Below, in pieces: positions 43,459-55,641 of a DNA stretch of 64,000 nt. A model generated the notes under the pieces. That model ran no database searches. It was not told the DNA's origin and saw only the letters and a list, made by a program, of their open reading frames with translations. The stretch comes from Caprella mutica. Taxonomy: Eukaryota > Arthropoda > Malacostraca > Amphipoda > Caprellidae. Positions within the stretch are counted from its first letter, which is position 1, and each line of letters starts with the position of its first letter. Made by a program: the position numbers and the translations under genes. The DNA lies in NCBI GenBank assembly GCA_947561585.1, contig CANNZV010000520.1:203076-267075 (forward strand), written 5' to 3'.

Positions 43459-44738
43459 GCGTCAACGCGGGCATTGCCCCGCACTTAGTGAACAAGTCCA
43501 ATTATCTCTAAAACTATTACAGATAAAAAGATCTGTAAGATGCAAAAGAAAGAAGTAGTCACTTATTTTATACATTCAAAACGGCTTAGCCCCATGACCA
43601 ATGGGTTAATAATTTTTCAACTATTTCTAAAAAAATTGCTACCCTAGCAAACCGGGCAATAATTCCGCACCATTCAGGGCATTATCCCGCACTGCTGAAT
43701 AATGCCCTGCACTATTTCAGGCAATATCCTGCATTGTAGGTTAATGGCCTACAGCTACAGCCCTATTAACTTGGAAACTAATAGATCAATCCAAATTTGG
43801 TTTACACCATCGTAAAGAGCAGCTTCTAAACTTTTAGAAACAAAGTTAAAAGTACGCTAATACAACACTTGGAAATTGCGTCATGTGTTTGAACAAGTAA
43901 CACCTATGAAAGTTAAGAGGCTCAATATTGAGCCACCTGAAAATATAATATTGAGCCACCTCAATATTGAGCCACCTGAAAATAGAAATCGCGCATAATT
44001 TACTATTACGAAAAAGTTATAAGTTAAAATATACTTTAAATGTTGCTCAAACATCAGAAAATAGTTATCTGTGAAGTCAGATTCACGTTACAGATAAGAG
44101 CTTATTTTATATAACGTTTTTTGTTGGTGCATAAAAACTCCTGCATAATAAAAGTTTAGGCAGGCATATTTTCACACATACACTGCACACTGTATGTACA
44201 CACCCACCCTACACACTGTATGTATACACACTACACAATTATCTATGGTTATTATATCTTATCATGGTGAAAATTCAACATTTTATAGTACTGTAAAAGT
44301 GCGGGATAATGCTTTGCATATTTTTTTCATTCCGGGCAAAACCCAACACTACTTTGTTGCCATGTAGTCAATTTTTGGCTGACCTGAAACAAAAAAAAAG
44401 TAGGTAGCATATTAAAGTACGATAACTAACCTGTAATATGTCACAAACGTGATCAAATTTCATTGAGAATTGTGGATTCTGCAGCAAATCTTGCAAAATT
44501 ATCTGATTTTACGAATGCAAATGTTTGGTGCATAATTTTATAGTGTCCTATTTAAAAAAATATTTTAAAATACTTACCGAAACCTAACATGGATAATATT
44601 CTTTGTCCTAAGGGTTGAAAATCTGCTCTTTCCAATGCTGTAAACAGAAATTTAAATTTCCAAACAGTTTTGGAAATAAGGGGGGTGCGGGGTAATGCCC
44701 GCACATTCCAGGTGCGGGGGAATTACCCGCGTTGACGC
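43459..44738. mobile_element. TA-flanked element with GC-rich inverted ends
   Basis: The first 13 bases are identical inward from both ends (GCGTCAACGCGGG), and similarity continues to CCCCGCAC. TA lies at 43457-43458 and 44739-44740. Words like GTGCGGGATAATGCC recur near both ends: 43663-43750 and 44297-44735. That subterminal arrangement suggests transposase-binding sites and matches the layout of the pogo-like element at 13993. The interior is AT-rich and non-coding. It is probably a non-autonomous Tc1/mariner/pogo-type element, by inference from the TA. Confidence 0.75.
43919..43983. repeat. Three copies of a CTCAATATTGAG palindromic unit
   Basis: GGCTCAATATTGAGCCACCTG occurs complete or nearly so three times in 65 bp inside the GC-ended element. 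The 16-bp core is a perfect palindrome, so each copy can fold on itself. Confidence 0.85.
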
Positions 44739-44740
44739 TA

Positions 44741-47700
44741 TCACATTATAAATCAAGTGTTAATAATTCGGAAACCCGTTTGAATTTCGAAAAATCCTTG
44801 TAACACGTTAAATTCGACACCACTCTCTGAAAAAATTGTGAATTTTCAAGTCTCTAGGTCTAATAACCGTTTGTGAGTAGTGACGCTCCAAGTAACACAC
44901 ACTCAGCGTATTATATGTATATTATAGATAACTAGTCAATGCAATCTGTTTTTATATGAGTTATTGATTTATGCAATGATTTCTATTATGCATGTAATGG
45001 CCCCATGAATTGTTCGCTGTAAATAAATCATAATGCAATATCACGTGCTCTAAATAAAATAAAGTTCAATCTATTGTACTTACGTTATTTAAAGTACAAT
45101 GTCGATTACGCAGCACTCTTTGCAATCTATCAATCGATTATTTTTTATGGCACAGGAGGCCCCGCTTTTATTACACCTCGCTTTTATAAAAGCTGAAATA
45201 ATTGCAAAGCAAATCTCGAAGTTATTTCAGTACGTAGAGATAGAAAATTGCGACACTTTTGTATTTTGTTTATTTCACGGTAGCTACAATGAACATCAAT
45301 ATTATTATTAAGATGAGGTTATAAGAAGGTGGTTTAGTCTTTATATGTAGAATATAAAAGAAACTAATATTCCTTTTCTAGTTTGAAATTTCATCACTCT
45401 GCTTTCTTTATTCTGGCAACAGACACCACAATTTACGCTAAGTCGTATTTTCTTTGACACTACAGTACATAGAAAAGTAAAGGTTTAAGTAGCTACAGTC
45501 ACCCTGATACACAGTGTGTCTAAGTCTCTTGGCTGCAAGACAAATGTCACGCTTTAGCATTTAAAATATAATTCTCCTTGTAAATAGTTTTTGTACATAA
45601 TTTGTGTACATGATTTCATTTACATACATTTTTACATACTTTTTTTACATACATTTTTTTCTATACATGGTGTCCAAAAAAATGGAACCCAACTTTAAAT
45701 TAGTATATTTCAACAACGACTGAAGATAGTATTTTCTTTCTAGGATCTTTTTGCTTGTTGAACATTTCTTCATTCACAGGTAAATTTTCATAATTTTTTT
45801 TCCATTTTTGTTAATATTATAATGATTGTATTGATGGCTGGTGAAAATGGCTTTGCGCAAATAATCAGCAAACGGACATTGAAGTTCAAACATAAAATAT
45901 ATCTTTATTAGACAACAGCCCCATTAATATATTAGATTTATTTCCACGTTATAAATGTGTTAAAATAACTATTCATTTTAAATTATTTTGACAATGAGGA
46001 GAAATGTGTTTAAGTACAAAAAGAAAGGCACAGGTTTAAATTTTAACAAGAGTCATTCAGACTTATTACTTATTTTTTACATATTTTCTTTAATTAAATG
46101 TATATTTTTTCTTTTACTAATGATACGCCACTATTTTAATGGGGAAGTACACTAGTTATATATAATAAGTTCTAGTCCTATTTCGATCTTGCTACCATTC
46201 TAAATTAGTCTGCGTCATGATTTTGGTATTACAAGTGGGGGCTTGCTGTACTTAAATGGTACAAATTAAATATTTAATTAATTATAATTTGTAAAAATAA
46301 TTTGGAAGTTTATATGAAAATATCCAGTTTCACCTGCATTTGGGGTAAAATTCTATTCATATTGAAATGTTAAACCCATCAAAAGAAAATTTTCATGTGA
46401 CATTTTAAATTTTTGATTAAATTTAAATACGAGCATCAATATTATATATATATATAAATGTATATTTGCGAGACTCATTTCTGATGAGCAGGATGTGGTT
46501 ATAGTTATTCAGTTCTAAATGGTGTATAGAATGGCCACTATCAATAACAATATAAAAAATAATTCACATTTCCCATCACCGTTTGAGCAGAGTCTATTGC
46601 ACAGGCAGGAAATTAGAGCAGTGATATTATTATTAGAAATGATTAAAATGACTCTCAATAGCAATGCTTGGTGTGTGTTATAAGGATGCAGTTGCCGGCT
46701 AAATGCTTTACTTCACCAATCCCAATAAATTGAAATAAGCACTAGTGAAGATAGAGACATGAGTATTGAGACAAGAGACGCTAGTAGCAATGTACCTGTC
46801 TAATTGGCAAGGAAAGGAATCACCGAGAGAATGTTATAGTGAGATGAAGGATATGAAGGACTTTGTAGCTAAAGTATCTTGTGACAAATAATTGTGAATG
46901 AGTCAATGAGACTATTTCAAATATGATATTATTACTACAAACTAAAGTGCGACTAGAATGCATGTGTGCAAATAATCTCATCTATAGAACTTTACATGAA
47001 TTATTCTAACCTGCAAATACGAGAGGGAAGTAAATCCCTGAAAATGCACAACAATGCAAGCTGCAAATGAGTGCAAGTGATAAATGAAAATGAGAGAATT
47101 TCAATTAGAGCTCTGACTCAAAGTGAAGATAGAATGGAAACAAGGGAATGAAGTATATAAATATTCAATGTGAAATAAAATAAACTGAAGATAGTATTCA
47201 TTATGCAAAGATAATTCAGAGCTAAATCATTCATGTTTTATGTTTATTAGTTTATCTGAGGGCTTCTAAATAGGATACCACAGTCACATTAGCTAATGTA
47301 AATCATTTCCTATATTTTATGTATTGTACCATGTACCTTTGAGTCAGCTGCTCTATACCTTGGGGCTCACTACAACACATCAATACAACATACAAATCAA
47401 TGCACAACTCTAGCGCATGATTCATTGATAATAAATGCTAAATAAGTATGATGATGATACTGTTAACAGTATATTGATTTCAATTCATCAAAAAGGACAA
47501 TCGGGTAGAAATTTACGATGTTCTCACAATTGTTCAATTGATATTGTAAATTGAATGTGGTAGTGCCTAGTTAGAGTGAGTTCCCATAGAGCTCTAATTC
47601 AATGTTGATTCAATTCGTCATTCGACTAACTCAATTCTCTTCACAAGATTTCAAAGGCAAAAAATTTGTTTCGGCATTTCTATATACGCAATCTTAGCAC

Positions 47701-48049
47701 TGAGAGTATATATATATATATACCTTTGCGTGAGAATTGCTAGGATAAAAAATGGTGTGGAAAGCTCTGCAAATCTATAGAAATAATAATAAAAAACTGA
47801 GCGAAAACATATTGCGTGGTGGTGACAAGTACATTTCAAATATTAAAAAGTCCTAATCACCAGTGACTGCTTTGCGAGGCAGAGAATTGTTAGTTGAAGC
47901 TTGGGCGAGTCTGTTGTCAAGTTGAATACTTTAGCGCTCTTTGCGAATTACTGAAGTGTGATGTAAATAAACTAAAGTAGGCTTCAATGTACTTCGCAAA
48001 TAATGACTATCGCTTTAAAATATTGCAATCCACTAATTACCTTCTTGGC
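44741..48049. other. Long gene-poor stretch
   Basis: No gene recognised in 3.3 kb. A segment at 45153-45322 is shared with another element (listed). GGTGTCCAAAAAAATGGAACC near 45670 resembles a Tc1/mariner-type end, but no partner was found. TA dinucleotide runs lie near 46443-46455 and 47708-47722. Confidence 0.5.
45153..45322 (+). repeat. Module shared with the 57701-58692 element
   Basis: Shares in order CAGG, GGCC(C/T)CGCTTT, ATTAC, TCTCGAAGTTATT, AGAAAAT, CTACAAT(G/A)AACATCAATATT and ATTATTA...GAGGTTAT with 57953-58113. The 70-codon frame 45099-45311 crosses it without a motif. It looks like an old MITE copy of the same family. Confidence 0.55.
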
Positions 48050-48400
48050 AAATTGCGGAAGGTAAAGTTTTAGGCAGCACTTATTTATTTATCATTTTGT
48101 TACTCGAATATCTCAAAAAGTATTCGACCAGATTACCTGAAATTTTTTGGGACTGGTTGGTCAATGTCTAGGAACCATTTGGTTATATTTTAGAAGCGAT
48201 AGTGTCAAAGATCACAGTCATTTAGAAATCAAAACATATTCAACCAAAATGACTGAAATTGGGTGAGTCCAGAACCATTTTATTATATTTTTTGGACGAA
48301 CGGGTGAAACTTAGAGGTCAAGATCACTCATAACTCAAGGCAAATTGTTGAATGGTCAAGGTCATTGCATTCGCTCTTCGAGTGCTCGTTATCGACATTA
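48050..48400 (+). repeat. Interspersed repeat, GGTCAAGGTCA family, copy 3
   Basis: Contains AAAAAGTATTCGACCAGATT, GGGACTGGTTGGTCAATGTC, AGGAACCATTTGGTTATATT, AGAAGCGATAGTGTC, GGACGAACGGGTGAAAC, GAGGTCAAGATCACT and GAATGGTCAAGGTCATTGC, then GCTCTTCGAGTGCTCG. Two subrepeats are visible. It ends about 60 bp before the foldback-like element. Confidence 0.75.
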
Positions 48401-48842
48401 ATATTTTATCGATATTTAAAAGCAACTGCGCAAAATATATACAAATTTTATGTTCAAACGCGTGGCCGTTAAATTCTACCGTTCTACCCCGGGGAAAGTT
48501 AAACCATGAAAATTCTACCAACGTTAAATTTCACCTGTGCAAAACTCCACATAGAATATTCCACTTTTTTTATTAAATGAAAAGTATATATAATTGAAGT
48601 TACTCACATAGTTTATCTCAGATTCGATGGAATGATGACATAAAATGTTAAATATATACGATTAGGTTAGCGGTCCAGTTGGGGGTGGGACTCTTCCTCA
48701 TACCGGTAAGGATAGATAGTGAAAAAATGTATACTCTCTGTGTTATGGAAAATAGGATGAATTTTACCACAAATAGGTGATACTCCTAACATATAATTAA
48801 AAATTGTGAACTAGCTATTTTACTTCTAAACTGATCTGCTGG

Positions 48843-50131
48843 CAGAGATGGGCGGGAAAGTACTTCCCAAGTACCAAGTAAAAGTACTAAGTAACAAGTA
48901 AGTACTTCAAGTACTACTTGAAGTACTTTCTAAAAAGTACTTTGAATAATTACTTAGAAGTACTTTTTACAAGTACTTGTTACTTCCCAAGTAAAAAGTA
49001 CTTTGCAAAGTACATTTTTTCCTTTCAGTCAAGAGATTTTGAAAGATTAGTTCTAAAATCTCTACAAAATTAATTCTTTTTCTCATGAAGAAAGTATTTA
49101 CAGCAACTGGATAAAAATTAGAGTTTGAAGAGGTCCATGGAAAATTGTTTGTCAAACAGTAGAATCAAAAACTAAGACATTGTATACTTTTATGTGAAGG
49201 TGAATATATATATATTCTGACATACAATAATGTATATGAGACTGAGTAATATTGACCAATTTAAGTACATTGAATATTTATTTTGTGATATCTAGATATG
49301 AAAACCAATATTTGCCAAACACATTGACGAATTATGAGCGTGTGGACGTGAACAGTGAGTCACTGAGATGATGTACAACATATAAGAAAAAAGAGTCACT
49401 GTGACGATTTCCTATCAGAGAAAAGAGTCACTGTGATGATGTACTATCAGAAAAAAAAGACACTGTGATGATGTACTATCAGAAAAAAAAGACACTGTGA
49501 TGATGAACTATCAGAGAAAAGAGTCACTGTGATGATGTACTATCAGAGAAAAGAGTCACTGTGATGATGTACTATCAGAGAAAAGAGTCACTGTGATGAT
49601 GTACTATCAGAGAAAAGAGTCACTGTGATGATGTACAATCAGAGAAAAGAGTCACTGTGATGATGTACTATCAGAAAAAAGAGTCACTGTGAAGATGTAC
49701 TATCAGAAAAAAGAGTCACTGTGATGATGTACTATCAGAAAAAAGAGTCACTGTGATGATGTACTATCAGAGAAAAGAGTCACTGTGATGATGTACTATC
49801 AGAGAAAAGAGTCACTGTGATGATGTACTATCAGAGAAAAGAGTCACTGTGATGATGTACTATCAGAGAAAAGAGTCACTGTGATGATGTACTATCAAAG
49901 AAAAAAGTCACTTAGAAGATGTACTGTCAGAGTTAACAGTATAAATTATTAGTTTTTGAATTGTATTGAAAATGTACTTGGTACTTGAAAGTACTTTAAA
50001 AAGTACTTTGTTCTTGTACTTTGAAAGTACTTTTTTATTTTAGTACTTGGGCAACTACTTCAAGTACATTGATTTACGAGTACTTGTACTTAGTACTTAA
50101 GTACTTTCGATGTACTTTTCGCCCATCTCTG
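48843..50131. mobile_element. hAT element carrying a 32-bp minisatellite
   Basis: The ends CAGAGATGGGCGGGAAAGTA (48843) and ACTTTTCGCCCATCTCTG (to 50131) are inverted repeats of hAT type. TCTGCTGG occurs on both sides (48835-48842, 50132-50139), a perfect 8-bp duplication. Both subterminal regions are packed with AAGTACTT palindromes, more than ten at each end, likely transposase-binding sites. The interior has no transposase and is largely the tandem array 49352-49930. At 1289 bp it is a non-autonomous copy. Confidence 0.93.
49352..49930. repeat. 32-bp minisatellite inside the hAT element, about 18 copies
   Basis: Unit AAAAGAGTCACTGTGATGAT followed by GTACTATCAGAG. Units with GAAAAAAAAGA or AAAAAAG replace the centre in some copies, and the first and last units are diverged. 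Its reverse complement equals the unit of the array at 62316-64000. Confidence 0.97.
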
Positions 50132-50665
50132 TCTGCTGGTCACTTATTAGCAACAATAAATGATTACTTCTATCTATATAGGCATTAAATATAAATAGCT
50201 TTTTATCATGACAGAAGCTGGCATAACTATTCATCTTAAAATGTTGCCCAGTTATCATTAATACAATTTTTTCATTTCTGTTTTATTTAATGTTATACAT
50301 AATTTATTTGAAATCAATATAATGCGGTGGAATGTTCCGTGGTAGAATTTCACAGCGGTGGAATTTACCTGGTGGTAAATTTAGAAGTGAATATTTTTCC
50401 TCACTTCATATAAACGTAAATATATTCAATGTTCTATATTAGATAAACACTTGTTATTGCGGCTTTTATTATTCATTAGTTTTTGAATAATAATTGATAA
50501 GCTCATTTCCAACCAAACACGATGAAGTAATTAGTGGCCTGTGCGTAAAAGAGACGCCTGATTTTGTTTTCAATTGGAGCAATGGAGTCATTCTACTGTA
50601 AAACCAGGCAAAAATGTCAGCCTTTTGTAGAAACCGACTTGACTAATTTACATGAATCATTTGGA

Positions 50666-50815
50666 ACTCATTTAGTCCTTATGAATTAGTGTTAACATTT
50701 TAGCACTAGTTCATTTAGTTCTTATGAACTAGTGTTAACATTTTAGCACTAGTTCATTTAGTTCTTATGAACTAGTGTTAACATTTTAGCACTAGTTCAT
50801 TTAGTTCATATGAAC
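50666..50815. repeat. 43-bp repeat, 3.5 copies, hairpin in each unit
   Basis: Copies start near 50666, 50709, 50752 and 50795. Each has TGAACTAGTG and, 11 bases later, CACTAGTTCA, a 10-bp perfect stem. It directly abuts the 15-bp array on its right. Confidence 0.93.
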
Positions 50816-50816
50816 T

Positions 50817-51085
50817 TATGGTGAATAAGTCAGTGGTGAATAAGTCAGTGGTGAATAAGTCAGTGGTGAATAAGTCAGTGGTGAATAAGTCAGTGGTGAA
50901 TAAGTCAGTGGTGAATAAGTCAGTGGTGAATAAGTCAGTGGTGAATAAGTCAATGGTGAACAAGTCAATGGTGAACAAGTCAATGGTGAACAAGTCAATG
51001 GTGAACAAGTCAATGGTGAACAAGTCAATTGTGAATAAGTCAATGGTGAATAAGTCAGTGGTGAATAAGTGAATGGTGAATAAGT
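50817..51085. repeat. 15-bp minisatellite, about 18 copies
   Basis: Unit GTGAATAAGTCAGTG, changing to GTGAACAAGTCAATG in the middle block (50955-51030) and back again. Several frames are open as a result of the 15-bp period. Confidence 0.96.
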
Positions 51086-52276
51086 ACTATAGTTCCCTGG
51101 GCATCTTTCGTTAGTTGCTGGAGTTCAGACTTCAAAGCTAGTTTCAAGGTTGCTGTTAATCACTCCCTTGCAATAATCAAAGCCAACTTCATTGCCTTCG
51201 ACACTTTGAAACCTTTCAACGTGTTTACAACAGTTGTAGTAATTGTAGTAATTCATTGCAAATACTATCATGTTTGTAGTATTTTCATCAAAAAGTAAAT
51301 ACAATATGAATAATGTAAAGCCAATGCATAATATTCTCCGAAGATATAGGCTAGTTTGAACGATAACCAATATACAGGCACATCTATTAAAAGTTAGGGA
51401 CTAACTTCTCCAAAAACCTTAGGGGAATAAACTATGCTTTGAAGAGGGGAAACACGCTACAAAATATGTGCTGTACAATAGGTAAAATATTAATATAGAG
51501 ATTAAAAAGAATTCTTTATGAGGAAATTAAATAGAAAATAAATCACCAAGTTATTATTACCGGCTTTTGATGGAATTGTAAGAATGGAAGATAGAAATGA
51601 TGGAGATGAATTGTTTTCTAATCTTTGGCACTGCATTGTACACAATTCTACGGAAAATACATACAAAAAATCCTACTATCTTTGTGAGAACTGTTCTTAT
51701 TTATCTTTAACGGACACCACTCAGTGGAATTTAATCAGTAACTATTATCGTCAAAATATAACATCACAAAAAGCAATATCACAAATGGTCGCAGCTGAGA
51801 TATGATAAATTATCGTGAACTCTATCAACAAATTGTTTCTATTTTATTTCTAGTCTATCTATTCAACTGGCATAAAGTGTCATAATGTAGAGTTAGAGAA
51901 ACTAAACACAAAAGTTAATTCTTCAAATTCTAACCATTCCCCCCCCCCCCCTCCATGTGCTTACAAAGCATAGAATACATTCTATTACATCAACAGAATT
52001 TTTTCTTCCCATGAAATACTGAGGCGTAATATGAACTTACCTGTAAGAACTAACAGTAATTATTAGCTGCCAGATATATTCTATTTATGAAATAACTAGC
52101 TAGAGTCACAAAGTTGCACAATAATTCTCTTTTCTAGAATTGTTTTCTAATGTACCTGAGTTGGTGAGTGTAACTCATTAGCAGAGAAACGTATTCGAAT
52201 TTAATGAATTAAACTGAGGTGAGAACTGCCAATGGTAATTAAACACATTCCGGGGATGAGAGAGTGACACTATAGA
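51086..52276. other. Intergenic sequence, no gene recognised
   Basis: A run of 11 C lies near 51941-51952. Frames of 81 (minus, 51125-51370) and 73 codons (plus, 51584-51805) have no recognised motif. Nothing else of note. Confidence 0.5.
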
Positions 52277-53030
52277 TAGTACTGGCAGTGATAGTACTGG
52301 CAGTGATAGTACTGGCAGTGATAGTACTGGCAGTGATAGTACTGGCAGTGATAGTACTGGCAGTGATAGTACTGGCAGTGATAGTACTGGCAGTGATAGT
52401 ACTGGCAGTGATAGTACTGGCAGTGATAGTACTGGCAGTGATAGTACTGGCAGTGATAGTACTGGCAGTGATAGTACTAGCAGTGATAGTACTGGCAGTG
52501 ATAGTACTGGCAGTGATAGTACTGGCAGTGATAGTACTGGCAGTGATAGTACTGGCAGTGATAGTACTGGCAGTGATAGTACTGGCAGTGATAGTACTGG
52601 CAGTGATAGTACTGGCAGTGATAGTACTAGCAGTGATAGTACTGGCAGTGATAGTACTGGCAGTGATAGTACTGGCAGTGATAGTACTGGCAGTGATAGT
52701 ACTAGCAGTGATAGTACTGGCAGTGATAATACTGGCAGTGATAGTACTGGCAGTGATAGTACTGGCAGTGATAGTACTAGCAGTGATAATACTGGCAGTG
52801 ATAGTACCGGCAGTGATACTTCTATCAGTGATAGTACTGGCAGTGATAGTACTAGCAGTGATAGTACTAGCAGTGATAGTACTGGCAGTGATAGTACTGA
52901 CAGTGATAGTACTGGCAGTGATAATACTGGCAGTGATAGTATCGGCAGTGATACTACTATCAGTGATAGTACCGGCAGTGATACTACTATCAGTGATAGT
53001 ACTGGCAGTGATAGCACTACTAGTGATAGT
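52277..53030. repeat. 15-bp minisatellite, about 50 copies
   Basis: Unit TAGTACTGGCAGTGA. The left 430 bp is almost uniform. The right 250 bp collects variants (TACTAGCAG, TAATACTGG, CTACTATCAG, TACCGGCAG). Such polarity, uniform at one end and variable at the other, suggests growth mainly from the left side. Both strands are open (plus VIVLA, minus LPVLS) through the period alone. Confidence 0.97.
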
Positions 53031-54956
53031 TCCCTGACTACTACACAGGGTACGACTCCTCAGTAGATGAGTTCAAAGTGAAGAATTCAATCAAGTCACC
53101 ATAAGCGCCAATTCTTCCGTTCTGGTGTCCAGTGATTGCTTAAATAACCAATGGGTTCCGAAAACAATTGGGCAAGTAACTAACTTGCGAACTTTCATTC
53201 AACTTATCCATTGCTACGAAAACTATCCAAAGCAGAATATTATGCAATAGGTTATGGAGCCGCTACCGAATAGATGATTGAAGTGAGAGCACCAACAACA
53301 ATCAGGAAACATTGGTAGAGCTATGGATTGTAGGTTTAAACTCTTAATGACTGCGGTATTTTACGAACAAATACGATTTCCATTATACCTGAGATATTAC
53401 TAGACGTTAAGTACCACTTTTTCTATCTTTGATTATAAAAAATATAGAAAATACATCTGTAATGTACATATACATTAAATAATACTATATATTTCTGTGC
53501 TTGTTACGAACAACGAAGAATTTGGCAAACGTCCTTTCTGCGAGTGATTGCCGAAATAACGACTTCGAAACACACTTTTCGGGGAGAATATTCATTCTTA
53601 ATTCCAATAAACCAATACTTTAGCGTCCATATTAATCAAAGTATTATAAAGAAACGTGAAAGTACCTGAAAAGTTACTGAGCTGTTTTCGAGGAAAGAAG
53701 AAGTGAAGATTGAACCCCAGCTTTTTCTGTTTCCACACCACATTTTAGCGCTGTGCTTTTCAGGTAAAAGATCAAGTGCAATGGGGGTGAACTGTTTGAC
53801 ATGAAAACTAATTAATGAACAGTTTCTCACATTCACGCGACAAATTGTTATGTAAAACAACTTTCTAAATCTGCTCAAAGTAAGTAAGCTTATATTTTAG
53901 TATTAGGTAGTGTACGTATTTCGGTGTAATTTTATAACTCCCAAAAAACGTCCCTAAATTACCTTCACTAAATAGAAACATGGCCGCATTACTCTCTGGA
54001 TATGATTTACTCCAAAACAATTACCATTTCATGAAACCCTAAAAATAGCAAGTAGCGTAAAATATAACAATACTTAAAATATGATAGCTAATTACTATCG
54101 TACATAATAAAGTAACTGAAATAAATTCTATATCAAATGGTGTGGTAACCGACTCGATTGAAGGAAATAGATAGGCCTAACAGGTAATATTTCGCTTCAC
54201 TTACCTTCATTTTACGGACCAATTCACTTGCTGATTTAACCATGTGACGGACTACTCCATTTTGGCGACAATTGATGCCTTGCTGCCTGCAAAGGAAAAT
54301 TATTGTAACAAACGGAGATTGGGAAGAATATCAGTAAATTGCAAATATCTGTTCATTTCACGAGAGTATCGGAGAACTAAATGTTTCATATGCCTGATCA
54401 TTATCAATGTGAAGCGGATTTTATTATTAATAAAGCTATAGAATTTGGATAGTATTATTATCTAAATGATGAAAAAAAAAATTATGGTAAATATGTCATA
54501 GACTAGATTTACACCGACTAACGAATTACAACATTCGTCAGTAAATTGTTCAGTTTTGTTCAATCTTTGCATAATATGTGCTATTTAGTTGTGAGATTTT
54601 GTTACAATTGATTATTTTATTTTGTAGCAATAAGTTTCAAACTTTGTATTGGGATGAGGAATAATTTACTTTGATTATATGTCACGTATTATCAGTTTAT
54701 TGATATATAGCAGTACATTATCTTTCCGTATGTTGTAGGTAGTTAGATTTTAACTTTTTAAAAGGTACTCTCAAGCTAGGCTCTAGAAAAATAAAACAAT
54801 ATTATTCTAGATTTAAAATCGCAAAAATATCAGTTCAATCAATAAATTTATACGCCTTTTTAAGTTTTTGTTATTACGAGTGCGACAAAAGTAGGAAAGA
54901 CTGAAATGAAGCACAGAAAATGATTCCACGCTCTTTAATTCAATGTCTATATTGAA
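53031..54956. other. Intergenic sequence, no gene recognised
   Basis: AGTGATTGC(T/C)(T/G)AAATAAC occurs near 53132 and 53543. Frames of 65 and 80 codons show no motif. No inverted-end pair found. Confidence 0.5.
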
Positions 54957-55641
54957 CATTGTAACGTGTTACTGAGAGACTGTAACGTGTTACTGAGAGA
55001 CTGTAACGTGTTACTGAGAGACTGTAACGTGTTACTGAGAGACTGTAACTTGTTACTGAGAGACTGTAACGTGTTACTGAGAGACTGTAACGTGTTACTG
55101 AGAGACTGTAACGTGTTACTGAGTGACTGTAACGTGTTACTGAGAGACTGTAACGTGTTACTGAGAGACTGTAACGTGTTACTGAGAGACTGTAACGTGT
55201 TACTGAGAGACTGTAGCGTGTTACTGAGAGACTGTAACGTGTTACTGAGACACTGTAACGTGTTACTGAGAGACTGTAACGTGTTACTGAGAGACTGTAA
55301 CGTGTTACTGAGAGACTGTAACGTGTTACTGAGACACTGAAACGTGTTACTGAGACACTGTAACGTGTTACTGAGACACTGTAACGTGTTACTGAGACAC
55401 TGTAACGTGTTACTGAGACACTGTAACGTGCTACTGAGACACTGTAACGTGTTACTGAAACACTGTAACGTGTTACTGAGACACTGTAACGGGTTACTGA
55501 GACACTGTAACGTGTTACTGAGAGACTGTAACGTGTTACTGAGTGACTGTAACGTGTTACTGAGACACTATAACGTGTTACTGAGTGACTAACGTGTTAC
55601 TGAGACACTGTAACGTGTTACTGAGACACTGTAACGTGTTA
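54957..55641. repeat. 21-bp minisatellite, about 32 copies
   Basis: Unit GTAACGTGTTACTGAGAGAC plus T. The left part has GAGAGACT and the part from about 55330 mostly GAGACACT, so the array is two blocks. GTAACG.GTTAC inside each unit is nearly palindromic. Plus frames (LLRDCNV, then LLRHCNV) are repeat translations. Confidence 0.97.

Larger units (their letters stand above)
48460..50385. mobile_element. Foldback-like element hosting the hAT insertion
   Basis: The left arm (48460-48563) holds repeats such as TTAAATTCTACC, AAAATTCTACC and AATATTCCAC. The right arm (50322-50385) holds the complement forms GGTGGAATGTTCC, GGTAGAATTTCAC, GGTGGAATTTACC and GGTGGTAAATTT. The arms are therefore inverted sets of units of about 15 bp. 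Removing the hAT element leaves a body of about 640 bp. No outer duplication was identified, so the outer limits are approximate. Confidence 0.55.

Noticed and set aside
45668..45700. Complete mariner-type element starting GGTGTCCAAAAAAATGG
   Set aside because: No inverted partner was found in the window.
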